DNA of 64,000 bases from Solwaraspora sp. WMMD406 (GTDB taxonomy: Bacteria; Actinomycetota; Actinomycetes; Mycobacteriales; Micromonosporaceae). Each line of letters opens with the position of its first letter. Within the stretch, counting starts at the first letter, position 1. Shown one piece after another: positions 48,802-57,254 of this stretch. The notes beneath the pieces were generated by a model that worked only from the letters and a program-made list of their open reading frames with translations, searched no databases and was not told the origin of the DNA. A program made the translations under genes and the position numbers. The stretch covers positions 744,001 through 808,000 of the forward strand of contig NZ_JARUBF010000001.1 of assembly GCF_029626025.1 (NCBI RefSeq). Reading direction: 5' to 3'.

Positions 48802-50409
48802 ATGGCACCCGACCGTCACCCGCAGGCGATCCTCGACCTGCTGGCCGCCGCCGCCGACCGACCGGTGTTCGAACACGGCACCCGAATCGTCACCGGGGCC
48901 GAACTGTTGGACGCCGTCGGGCGGATCAGCACCGGCCTACGCGCAGCCGGGATCGGGCCGGGCGACGGGCTCGCGGTGACGCTCGGCGTCGACCCGGAGG
49001 CGTTCGCCGCGATGGTCGCCGCCCAGGTGGTCGGTGCGCGGGTCGCCGGTGTCCGATCCGGACTGACCCCGCGACAGTTGCGGCACGTCGTCACCGGCGG
49101 CGCGACCGCACCGGCCAATCGGGCGGTCCCGGCCAATCGGGCGGTCCTGGTCGACCGGTCGACGGCGACCGACGGGCTGCGGGCCGCCGCCGACGGACTC
49201 GACCTGCTCTCCGTCGGTCCGCTCGACGGGGTCACCGATCTGCTCGCCGGGTCGACGTCGTCGACCGCGCTGGACTGCGCCGGCCGACCGGACGACATCG
49301 GGCGGATCACCTACACCAGCGGCAGCACCGGCGACCCGAAAGGCTGCGTGGAGACCTACGCCGCACTCGGCGCGGGGTGGGCACAGTACCCGGACCGGTG
49401 GCCTGCGGCGATCCGGGACCTGGCCGCCCAACTCGACCGGTTCCTGGTCTTCGGCTCGCTGAGCAGCCTGGTGATGATGGAGTACACCGTGCTGACCCTG
49501 GCCGCCGGCGGCACCTGCGTGGTCGCCGAACCGACCGGCGGCCCGGAACCGTTCCTGCCGCACGCGATCGCCCGACTCCGGGCCACCGCCAGCGTTGCCG
49601 CCGTACCCCGGCTGCATCAGCTGGTCGTCGGCCAGCTCACCGACCCGTTCGACCTGAGTACGTTGCGTGCCCTGCTGGTCTCCGGCTCCCCGCTGGAACC
49701 CAACCGGTTGGCGCAGGCCGAGAACGTGCTGGGCCCGGTCGTCTACCACGGGTATGGCCAGACCGAGGTCGGCCTGATCTCCCTGATCACGCCAGCCGAT
49801 ACGGCGGCGAACCCGGACCGGCTGGCCAGCGTCGGCCGGCCGGCCGAGATGGTGCGGACGCAGATCCGGGACAGCTCCGGCAACCCGGTACCGCCCGGCG
49901 TCGAGGGCGAACTGTTCGTCCGTACCCCCGGCCAGGCGGCCGGCTACTGGACCGACCCGGCCGAAACGGCGGCTGTGTTCGTCGACGGCTGGGTACGCAC
50001 CCGCGACCTCGCCCGCTTCGACGACGACGGCTACCTCTACCTGCTCGGCCGCACTCGGGACGTGATCATCGTCAACGCCGACGTCCGGTACGCCGGCCCG
50101 ATCGAACGGGTCCTGGCCAGCGATCCCGCCGTGGCCGAGGCGTACGTCGTCGGACGGCCCGACGAGCAGACCGGGGAGGCCGTCCACGCGTTCGTCGTAC
50201 CCACCACCGGTCAGCGGCCGGACCCGGGCGCGTTGGCCGACCTAATCACCGACCGGCTCGGCGAGAACAGCCGGCCCCGTACGGTGACCTTCATCGACGC
50301 CGTACCGGTCGGGCCGAGCGGCAAACCGGACAAGCGGCAGCTGCGCCTGCCCGGTGCCGGCCCGGATCAGTCGCGTCCGGATCAGTCGCGTCCGGATCAG
50401 TCGCGGTAG
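48802..50409 (+). CDS. AMP-forming acyl-CoA synthetase/ligase (ANL superfamily)
   Basis: 535 residues. P-loop ITYTSGSTGDPKGCVETY (about residue 175), YHGYGQTEVGLISL, TRDLARFDDDGYLYLLGRTRD (hinge), and the C-terminal catalytic Lys in VPVGPSGKPDKRQL. It activates a carboxylic acid as the acyl-AMP and probably the CoA thioester; a small acyl or aryl acid is likely. The protein ends with PDQSR three times, from a 15-bp tandem repeat. An internal doubled PANRAV lies near residue 110. Divergent from the FMN oxidase-P450 pair. Confidence 0.9.
   Translation: MAPDRHPQAILDLLAAAADRPVFEHGTRIVTGAELLDAVGRISTGLRAAGIGPGDGLAVTLGVDPEAFAAMVAAQVVGARVAGVRSGLTPRQLRHVVTGGATAPANRAVPANRAVLVDRSTATDGLRAAADGLDLLSVGPLDGVTDLLAGSTSSTALDCAGRPDDIGRITYTSGSTGDPKGCVETYAALGAGWAQYPDRWPAAIRDLAAQLDRFLVFGSLSSLVMMEYTVLTLAAGGTCVVAEPTGGPEPFLPHAIARLRATASVAAVPRLHQLVVGQLTDPFDLSTLRALLVSGSPLEPNRLAQAENVLGPVVYHGYGQTEVGLISLITPADTAANPDRLASVGRPAEMVRTQIRDSSGNPVPPGVEGELFVRTPGQAAGYWTDPAETAAVFVDGWVRTRDLARFDDDGYLYLLGRTRDVIIVNADVRYAGPIERVLASDPAVAEAYVVGRPDEQTGEAVHAFVVPTTGQRPDPGALADLITDRLGENSRPRTVTFIDAVPVGPSGKPDKRQLRLPGAGPDQSRPDQSRPDQSR
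50362..50406. repeat. 15-bp tandem repeat at the 3' end of the ligase gene
   Basis: Three copies of CCGGATCAGTCGCGT (last with G), in frame and adding PDQSR units directly before the stop codon. Confidence 0.95.
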
Positions 50410-51632
50410 CGGCGGTGCCGACCTGAGTCCGTCGTTGTCCCGGCGGTCCGCCGCTTGAGCCCGAGCACGGTGCCGATCTGCGCACCGATGATGCTCGCCG
50501 CGGTGATGACCGCCGCCACCGCCAGCGGCCGGTTCAGGTTCTGCTCCGGTCCGGATCGCCCGGCCGAAACGCCGCCGCCGAGGTTGCCGCCGGCACCGTC
50601 GTCGTCGATCTGCCAGCTGGGGCGCTCCGCCGGGGCGGTGCCGGGAGTGGACGGGGCGTCCGGGCTCGGCTGGTCCGCCGGAGCGGTCGGCGCCTCGGCA
50701 GCCGGTGGTGCCTCCGGAGTGACCGGCGCCGGCCGTGGCGTCGCCTGCCCAGGCGGGGTCACCACGGTGCCGTTGGCGTGCGGCCGTACCCCCGAATCCG
50801 TCGCCTCGGTCGGCAACCGCAGCAGCTGGCCGGCCCGGATCTGGTCCGGGTCGTCGATCTCGTTGAGCGCGGCCAACTGCCGGTAGTCGCCGAACTCGCC
50901 CAGGTAACGGCCGGCGATGTGGCCCAGATAGTCGCCCTTGGCGACCTGGTAGACCGGTGCCTCGTCCGACTGCCCGGCCGTCGACGGGGTCGCGGCCAAC
51001 GTGGTCAGCGCGGCCGGCGACACCAAATGCCCGGTCGGGACGGTCTGGGTGGTCGGGGCGTACTGCCCCGGCGTACCCGCGCCGCCGGCCGTCGTCGCCC
51101 CACTGTGCTGAGTCGACACCGCCAACTGGTTGGGGCTGAGCGGCTGACCGCCGGCGGTGGCGTACTGGTCGGTGGCCGGGGCCGCCCCGATGCTGGCCGC
51201 CGCCGTGACCACCGTCGACTCGGCCGGCCCTGGCGCGGTGAAGGCCGCCGCCGGGGTGGCCACCAGGATCAGCGAGATCGAGCCGATCAGGGCGGCGGCG
51301 ACCCGCTGTTGCCGGCTCAGACCGGGCAGCCGGGGAGCGGGCCGGCGCAACAGTTGGGCCGGCAACTCCACCAGTACGGAGATCAGGAACGTCGCCCAGC
51401 CCAGCCAGCCGACGACGGCCAGCGCCTTCAGGAACAGTTGCCCGTCGTCGCGGCTGGTCAACGCGGTGCCGATCTCGGCGAAGCCGGGCACGTGGTCGGG
51501 CAGTGGGTTGCCGGCGAACGCGATCAGCGCGACCGGCGCGCCGGCAATCAGGATCAGCAGCACGATCAGGGCGCTCAGGCCGGTGATGACCTGCCCGAGC
51601 CGCCGGGCGGGGGAGACGCGTGGTGCGCGCAT
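50397..51632 (-). CDS. LysM-domain membrane protein of the pilus locus
   Basis: 411 residues. Helices at ~12-37 and ~68-90 and another at ~110-130, then a long Ala/Thr/Gly linker with a LysM domain (YQVAKGDYLGHIAGRYLGEF...YRQLAALNEIDDPDQIRAGQ) and a C-terminal helix (AVAAVITAASIIGAQIGTVL). LysM binds peptidoglycan, which could anchor the pilus machinery to the wall. It is the last gene of the Tad cluster and its 3' end overlaps the ligase gene on the other strand by 13 bp. Confidence 0.8.
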   Translation of the reverse strand: MRAPRVSPARRLGQVITGLSALIVLLILIAGAPVALIAFAGNPLPDHVPGFAEIGTALTSRDDGQLFLKALAVVGWLGWATFLISVLVELPAQLLRRPAPRLPGLSRQQRVAAALIGSISLILVATPAAAFTAPGPAESTVVTAAASIGAAPATDQYATAGGQPLSPNQLAVSTQHSGATTAGGAGTPGQYAPTTQTVPTGHLVSPAALTTLAATPSTAGQSDEAPVYQVAKGDYLGHIAGRYLGEFGDYRQLAALNEIDDPDQIRAGQLLRLPTEATDSGVRPHANGTVVTPPGQATPRPAPVTPEAPPAAEAPTAPADQPSPDAPSTPGTAPAERPSWQIDDDGAGGNLGGGVSAGRSGPEQNLNRPLAVAAVITAASIIGAQIGTVLGLKRRTAGTTTDSGRHRRYRD

Positions 51633-51665
51633 GGCCGCTCCTTGTCAGGGGTGTGTCTGGAGCAC

Positions 51666-52094
51666 CTACGGTTCGGTCTGGAGCACCGCGACGGCTTCGC
51701 CGCTGACCTCGATGGTCGACGGGAAACCGAAGAGGCTGAGCATGACGGTCTGGTATTCCATGTGGACGACGACTTCGACGCCCTGGTCACCGGCGACCGG
51801 GTCGACCTCGTGGGCGACGACGCCCGGTACGTCGTGCAGGTAGGCGTTGACGGCGGTCACCGCCGCCGGGAAGTCGACGTACTGGCCTTCGCCGCTGACC
51901 GCCCGCCCGATGTCGATCTGCTGCCCGCCGGTCCGGGCCGCCTCGGCGGCCAGGTTGTCCGCCTGTTGCATCGTCCGGTACTTGCCGGCCGCGTCCACGG
52001 TGATCCCGATGACGATGATCACCGCGAGAAACGCGATGGCGAGAAAGACACCGACCCGGCCTTCGTCGGCGCGCAGCCGTCGGGCCGGGTTCAT
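51666..52094 (-). CDS. TadE/TadG-like pilus assembly protein
   Basis: 142 residues with an N-terminal hydrophobic segment RVGVFLAIAFLAVIIVIGIT and a beta-rich remainder (HMEYQTVMLSLFGFPSTIEV). The type IV prepilin-like start (EGRVGVF) lacks a glutamate at +5 after the glycine. Probably a minor structural or assembly subunit. Its start overlaps the preceding TadE stop. Confidence 0.75.
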   Translation of the reverse strand: MNPARRLRADEGRVGVFLAIAFLAVIIVIGITVDAAGKYRTMQQADNLAAEAARTGGQQIDIGRAVSGEGQYVDFPAAVTAVNAYLHDVPGVVAHEVDPVAGDQGVEVVVHMEYQTVMLSLFGFPSTIEVSGEAVAVLQTEP

Positions 52095-52549
52095 GACCGC
52101 CCCCGGTATCGGTCCAGCGGGGAACGGAACTCGGACGTGAGCACCCGCTCGTTGGGTACCCAGGGCAGCCCCAGGTCGCCGAAGCTCACCGCGCAGCTCA
52201 CCTCGACCTGGATCAGGGCGGTGGTGGTGCCGGGTGGGGTGCCGAACGCCTGCGACAAGGTGTTCACCCCGCCGTGGGTGAAGTTGGCGACCGGCTGCTG
52301 GGCGCAGGAGATCCCCTCCCAGTCGAGCCGCTGCGCCACCGCGTGGGTGGCGTTCGCCTGCGCTTCGTCGACCGTACGGGAAATCGAAGCGGCTCGGGCG
52401 GCGTCGTGGGCCGCCGCGTCGAGCGCGTTACGGGCCAGCACCGTCCGACCACTGACCCAGGCCACCACCACCAGCAGCAGGAACGCCGGAGCGAGGATCG
52501 CCACCTCCACCGAGACGGATCCTCGCTGCCGCGCCGTACGCCGTACCAC
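52091..52549 (-). CDS. TadE-like pseudopilin
   Basis: 152 residues. Prepilin-type N-terminus QRGSVSVEVAILAPAFLLLV with Gly at the cleavage point and Glu at +5, which the prepilin peptidase at 60634 is expected to process. Two cysteines (CAQQ, SCAVSF) could form a disulfide. Minor pilin of the Tad pilus. Confidence 0.85.
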   Translation of the reverse strand: MVRRTARQRGSVSVEVAILAPAFLLLVVVAWVSGRTVLARNALDAAAHDAARAASISRTVDEAQANATHAVAQRLDWEGISCAQQPVANFTHGGVNTLSQAFGTPPGTTTALIQVEVSCAVSFGDLGLPWVPNERVLTSEFRSPLDRYRGRS

Positions 52550-52551
52550 CG

Positions 52552-53058
52552 TCAGCCTCCCGCCGGTGCGAACCGCTCGATCTCACCGTTGGCTGTCTCA
52601 CTGATCGTGAACGTCACCCCGGGCACCAGCGACAGCGCGGTGCCGCTGACGGTGTAGGAGACGTACCGGCCGTCGGAGCTGACCACCGGTTCCGGCAGCG
52701 GATCCCACTCGAGCCAGTCGCCGGACTCGGCCAGGAACGCCGCCGCCCGCTGTGCCCCCACGCCGGTGTCGGCGTTTCCGCTGCCCAGCGCGTCGAAACC
52801 CCGCTCGGCGGTGACCGCCTGCTGGGCGGCGCTCAACGCCACCGTACGGGCCAGGAACAGCGCCGCCACCTGGATCGAGGCGAACAGCAGCAGCAGGATG
52901 GCGGGCATCAGGATGGCCAACTCCACCGGCCCGGCCCCCCGGTCGCTGCCGCTGCCGGGGCGGTCGGCGGAGCCCCGGTCGGCTGGCCAGGGCTTGCCGG
53001 CCCGGGCCACTGGGGTGGAGGTGGCCCGGACCGGCAAGCTGGTGGAGGGGTGGACCAT
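52552..53058 (-). CDS. TadE-like pseudopilin with long leader
   Basis: 168 residues. A ~40-residue Pro/Arg/Ser leader precedes the prepilin motif DRGAGPVELAILMPAILLLLF (Gly, then Glu at +5), giving an unusually long leader if processed. The mature part ends GVTFTISETANGEI. Minor pilin. Confidence 0.83.
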   Translation of the reverse strand: MVHPSTSLPVRATSTPVARAGKPWPADRGSADRPGSGSDRGAGPVELAILMPAILLLLFASIQVAALFLARTVALSAAQQAVTAERGFDALGSGNADTGVGAQRAAAFLAESGDWLEWDPLPEPVVSSDGRYVSYTVSGTALSLVPGVTFTISETANGEIERFAPAGG

Positions 53059-53063
53059 GTGGA

Positions 53064-53306
53064 TCAGCCGCCGGCGCCCGGCACGTTTCCGGGGTCCGGC
53101 AGGTCGGTGTCCGGGCTCGGGTTGGAGCTCATGAAGTCGAAGGCGAGGTCGGACGCCCAGGCCAGGACGGCGATCGCCACGAGCGCGAGGCCGACGATGA
53201 TTACCGCCGTCGGGACCGGGCTGTCACCCCGGTCCCGTTCGGCGGCGCTGCGGATCTCGCTGATCCGCTCGGTCACCGCGACGTACAGATAGCTGAGCAC
53301 TACCAT
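53064..53306 (-). CDS. Flp-like small pilin candidate
   Basis: 80 residues, the smallest gene of the locus and in the position of the major pilin (flp). An amphipathic start (VTERISEIRSAAERDRG) is followed by SPVPTAVIIVGLALVAIAVL. The expected Glu at +5 is replaced by Pro (RG-DSPVP). The C-terminal tail is Pro/Asp/Gly-rich. If it is the pilin, its processing or assembly differs from the textbook Flp. Confidence 0.7.
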   Translation of the reverse strand: MVVLSYLYVAVTERISEIRSAAERDRGDSPVPTAVIIVGLALVAIAVLAWASDLAFDFMSSNPSPDTDLPDPGNVPGAGG

Positions 53307-53392
53307 GTCTGATTGTCCTTTCAGGTCGTTGCGCTGGCGGGGGTCCGCAGGTCAGATGCGCGGGCCAGGCAGGGGTCAGATGTAGCCAGGGG

Positions 53393-54286
53393 TCAGATGC
53401 GGGCCAGGAAGGGGTAGAGGACGAATCCGATGAGGACGAAGACCAGCAATGCTCCCGGGATGTCGAGTCGGCCGGTGACCGCCTCGGCGCGGGCCAGGTT
53501 GTCGGTCCTGATTTGATCGCGCAACGAGTCGGCGCGGCTGCGCAACGTCTCGTGCACCTGGGCACCTTCGGTACCCGAGGACTGCATGATCGATCCGACG
53601 TCGCCGAGTTCCGGCACGCCGATCTGATCGGACAGGTCCCGCAACTCATCCCAGGGCGAGTGCATCTGCAACTGGGCCAGCCGCAACGCCTCCCTGATCC
53701 GGTCGAAGACCCAGCCGTCACACACCTTCGCCGCCCGTTCCAACGCCTGCACCGGCCCGTGCGCCGCCGACATCTGCAACGCGACCAGGTCGAGGTAGGT
53801 GCAGACCGCCCGGCTGAACTCGCGACGGGCCTGCTTGGCCTTGGACAGCACGTCCTGATGGGCGACCAGCGCCCCACCGGCGGCCAGCCCCAGCCCGGCG
53901 AGCGCGGGCACCACCACCGGCAGGCTGATCCCGGCGGCCGACAACGCGATCGTGACCACCGCAGGCGTGGCCAACCCGATCAGCACGGACAGCAACAGCG
54001 ACAGGGCGTACTGCTCGGGCGTCTTGCCGAGCAGCGCCAACTCCTTGTGCGGCGGCCGCAGCCAGCGGGTCGCCCCGCTGAGCCACGCCAGGTCCTGGCT
54101 GCCGGGGTCGGCGATCCTGGCCGGCCGTTCCGGATTCGGATGCAGCCGGCGCAACGCCGGGCCGAGCGCCGGGGTGGCCGGGCTGGTCTCCCGGATCAGC
54201 AGGAACACGCCGAGGCCGACCAGCGCGCCGGCGACCACCGCCACGGTCAGCTGCCAGTTGAGCATCAAAGACCAGTCGAGGCTCAT
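53393..54286 (-). CDS. tadC: TadC-like inner-membrane pilus platform protein
   Basis: 297 residues of the type II secretion F family, with hydrophobic segments at the N-terminus, at ~105-150 and at the extreme C-terminus (ALLVFVLIGFVLYPFLAR). FSRAVCTYLDLVALQMSAAH is the characteristic T2SSF block. Its start overlaps the tadB stop (ATGA). With TadB it forms the membrane platform on which CpaF acts. Confidence 0.88.
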   Translation of the reverse strand: MSLDWSLMLNWQLTVAVVAGALVGLGVFLLIRETSPATPALGPALRRLHPNPERPARIADPGSQDLAWLSGATRWLRPPHKELALLGKTPEQYALSLLLSVLIGLATPAVVTIALSAAGISLPVVVPALAGLGLAAGGALVAHQDVLSKAKQARREFSRAVCTYLDLVALQMSAAHGPVQALERAAKVCDGWVFDRIREALRLAQLQMHSPWDELRDLSDQIGVPELGDVGSIMQSSGTEGAQVHETLRSRADSLRDQIRTDNLARAEAVTGRLDIPGALLVFVLIGFVLYPFLARI

Positions 54287-55191
54287 CGCAGCGCCTCCTC
54301 CAGGTCCGGGGCGGCCAAGAACCGGGCCGGCCGGGGCGGGATGCTCATCTGCCGTACCCAGACGAGCAGCGCCACGAAGAGTCCACCCAGGGCGGTCATC
54401 ACGACCTGACCGCCCGGTTCGCCGTACGGGGCCATGTAGTCGGGGTTGACCAGCCCGTAGCCGAGGACCAGCAGGGTCATCGCGGTGAGGAACCGCACCG
54501 CGAACCGGGGCTGGGTCCGTTTCGCCTCCACCTCCCGGCGGGTGGCGACCTCGGCGGCGGCGGCGTTGGCGATCGACCCGAGGACGTCGCCGAGCCGCTC
54601 ACCCCGGTCGGTCAGGTGCAGGATCAGCGCCGCCACCACCTGGTCGCAGACCGGGTCGCCGATCTCGTCGGCGAAGGCCAGCAGAGCGGTCCGACCGAGC
54701 CAGCCGGCCTGCAGGCGGGCGGCCAGATCCCGTACCTCGGAATTGATCTCCTCGGGGGCGGTGGCGACGGTCCCGATGATCGCCTGTTGCAGGCCCTGCC
54801 CGGTGCCGGAGACGTCCTTGAGCCGGCGGGTCCACTCACCGACCGCTTCGATCCGGGCGATCGCCCGTCGTTCGGCCTTGCCGACGTTGAACAGCCACGG
54901 CGCCCCCGGTACGGCGATCGCGACCAGCAGCCCGGCGATCGGCAGCCCGGTGATCAGGAAAGCGAGGGCACCGGCGACCACGGCGGCGACCAGCACCGCC
55001 TGATGCTGCCGCTGCTCACGCCGACTGTCGCCGGAGCCCATCCAGAGCCGGCGCAGCCACTGGCCGGTTCGCGACGGCGGACCAGGTGGTCTGCTGGTGC
55101 CGACGACCGCGACGACGGTCAGCACCAGGCCGCCGACACACGCGGCCCCGGCGAGTACGGCGATCAACTCGATGTCGGAGGAAAGGTTCAC
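54283..55191 (-). CDS. tadB: TadB-like inner-membrane pilus platform protein
   Basis: 302 residues from a GTG at 55191 that overlaps the cpaF stop (GTGA). T2SSF domain with RIEAVGEWTRRLKDVSGTGQ, AFADEIGDPVCDQVVAALIL and a C-terminal helix pair (VMTALGGLFVALLVWV). Partner of TadC. Confidence 0.88.
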   Translation of the reverse strand: MNLSSDIELIAVLAGAACVGGLVLTVVAVVGTSRPPGPPSRTGQWLRRLWMGSGDSRREQRQHQAVLVAAVVAGALAFLITGLPIAGLLVAIAVPGAPWLFNVGKAERRAIARIEAVGEWTRRLKDVSGTGQGLQQAIIGTVATAPEEINSEVRDLAARLQAGWLGRTALLAFADEIGDPVCDQVVAALILHLTDRGERLGDVLGSIANAAAAEVATRREVEAKRTQPRFAVRFLTAMTLLVLGYGLVNPDYMAPYGEPGGQVVMTALGGLFVALLVWVRQMSIPPRPARFLAAPDLEEALR

Positions 55192-57254
55192 CGCTGCCCC
55201 CGCAGCACGCTGTGCCGGGGCCGACGCCACGCGCCCACCCCGGCTTCGATGTAGCGCGACAACAGCCGGGCGTCGTAGCCGATCCGCATCAACTGGTCCC
55301 GTACCCGCTCCGGCAGGTGCTTGGGGATCGCCCGGCCGTCCGGGCCGGGACCGAAGACGGTGGTGGTGGCGATCCGGTTGCCTTCCGCGACCCCGATCAC
55401 CTCTTCGATGTGCGAGATGAACCGGTGTTTACGTCCGCCGATGCCGGTCTCGTCCTCGACGGTGACGTAGACGATCAGGTCGAGGGCGTTGCCGGCCATC
55501 CGTCGGGCCTGGTCGACGGTCATCTCCCGGCCGTGCGACAGCGCCAGTTCGACGATTCGTTCACCGACCCCGGCCGGGGTACGGGCGTGGATGGTGCACA
55601 TCGAGCCCCGGCTGGTGGTCATCGCCTGCAGCATCGGGACGATCTCCCGGGACCGGACCTCGCCGACGATGATCCGCAGCACGCCCATCCGCAGCGACAC
55701 CGGGATCAGGTCGGCGATGCTCACCTCACCGGCCGGCCGGCCGTCCATGCCGCGTTCGCCGTGGCCCTCCCGGGCCTCGAAGCTCATCACCGCCCGGTGC
55801 CGCGCGGTACGCCGGGCGGGCAGCAGTTCGCGGCTCTCCTCCAGCAGCACGTACGGCTCGTCGGGCGGGATCTCGTTCATCAACGCCCGGATGATGGTGG
55901 TCTTGCCGGCACCGGCCAGCCCGGCGACCATGATGTTGAGCCCGGCCCGCATCGCCGCCCGCAGGAAGTCGCGGACCAGCACGTCGATCATCTCGTCCAG
56001 GTCGGACCGCCCGCCGGCCACGTCGTCCAGGCTGATGTCCAACGTGTTGTGTTTGCGAATCACCGCGTACGGGCGGTGGCTGACCAGGTAGACGGCGGCC
56101 AGCCGGCTGCCGTCGGGCAACTGCAGGTCCAGAGTGGGCTTCGACGTCGACAGGGATCGTTCGGTGGCGCCGGCCCGGCGGGCGGCGGCCTGCAGGATGT
56201 CGACCAGTTCGTCGTCGCTGTCGGCAATCGGCGCGTGCCAGTCGACCTGGCCGTTGCGCCGGGTGATCCGCACCTGGTCGCAGCCGAGGATGTGCACCTC
56301 TTCGATGGTGTCGTCGACCAGCAGGGTCTGCAGCCGGCCGAGGCCGACGAGTTCGGCGGTGACCTGGTCGAGGAGCACCCGTTCCTCGTACGCGGTCAGC
56401 GGGGTGCCGGCGCGGCGGACCTGGTCGGCGTACTCGGAGACGACCGCGACCGCGATCCGGGCCCGCTCGACGTCTTCTTCGTCGATGGTGAACTCACGGC
56501 CCCGCTGCCAGCGGGTCAGCCGGGTGCTCAACTCGCGGCGAAGTTCGCGTACCAGCGCGAAGTCGGTGCGCGGGCGGGGCGGTGCGGGCGCGTCCGACCC
56601 CGGCCGGGGCGGCGCGGTCGCGTCCGAACCAGGACGGTCCGTCATCTGGCGGTCCGGGGCCGGGGCGGCGGGCATGACCGCGCCGCCGGCCTGGGTCGGC
56701 GGACCCGACACGGGTGGCCGGGCCGGGCCGCCGGCTGGCGGCCGCTGACCGTTGGCCGGTGCCACACCGGACCAGGTCGCCGGTGCCGCGCCGGGTCGGC
56801 CGCCGGGCCGGGTCGGCGCACCGGTACGGGGTGCCGGCGGAGCGGGTAGACCCGGCACCGGCGGTACGGCACCGGGCGGTACGGCACTGCCGGGCGGTAC
56901 GTCGGCGGCCGGAGCAGTCCTCGGCGCAGCGCCGCCGGCCAGGGCCGGCCTGGCCGCGGCGGCATCGGCCGGTGCGGCGCTGACCGGGGCCACCAGCGGC
57001 CAGTTGTGCCGGCCGGTGTGACCGTGCGGGGTGACCTCGCCCGGTATCCCGTTCGGACCCAGCGGCGGGGTGATCGAGGTGACCGGATCCTGCCAGCCGG
57101 CGCGGTCCGGTGTGACCGAGGTGCCGGCCGTGCCCGGCCCGACCTGCGGCGGGGGCTGGCCGGGCGGGCCGGACCGACCCGTGGGCTCCGCCGGTTCGCC
57201 GCCGGAGTCCGGCGGTTCCTCGCGGGGGTCCCTCAGCACCGGTTCAAACCGCAT
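55188..57254 (-). CDS. cpaF: CpaF/TadA-type secretion ATPase with long Pro-rich N-terminus
   Basis: 688 residues. The first ~220 are Pro/Ala/Gly-rich and disordered, much longer than in typical CpaF (~450 residues total). Then the N1 domain, Walker A GLAGAGKTTIIRAL, Asp-box EPYVLLEESRELL, Walker B LRIIVGEVRSREIV and His-box TIHARTPAGVGERI. It powers pilus assembly at the TadBC platform. Its ATG overlaps the end of the cpaE-like gene. Confidence 0.93.
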   Translation of the reverse strand: MRFEPVLRDPREEPPDSGGEPAEPTGRSGPPGQPPPQVGPGTAGTSVTPDRAGWQDPVTSITPPLGPNGIPGEVTPHGHTGRHNWPLVAPVSAAPADAAAARPALAGGAAPRTAPAADVPPGSAVPPGAVPPVPGLPAPPAPRTGAPTRPGGRPGAAPATWSGVAPANGQRPPAGGPARPPVSGPPTQAGGAVMPAAPAPDRQMTDRPGSDATAPPRPGSDAPAPPRPRTDFALVRELRRELSTRLTRWQRGREFTIDEEDVERARIAVAVVSEYADQVRRAGTPLTAYEERVLLDQVTAELVGLGRLQTLLVDDTIEEVHILGCDQVRITRRNGQVDWHAPIADSDDELVDILQAAARRAGATERSLSTSKPTLDLQLPDGSRLAAVYLVSHRPYAVIRKHNTLDISLDDVAGGRSDLDEMIDVLVRDFLRAAMRAGLNIMVAGLAGAGKTTIIRALMNEIPPDEPYVLLEESRELLPARRTARHRAVMSFEAREGHGERGMDGRPAGEVSIADLIPVSLRMGVLRIIVGEVRSREIVPMLQAMTTSRGSMCTIHARTPAGVGERIVELALSHGREMTVDQARRMAGNALDLIVYVTVEDETGIGGRKHRFISHIEEVIGVAEGNRIATTTVFGPGPDGRAIPKHLPERVRDQLMRIGYDARLLSRYIEAGVGAWRRPRHSVLRGQR

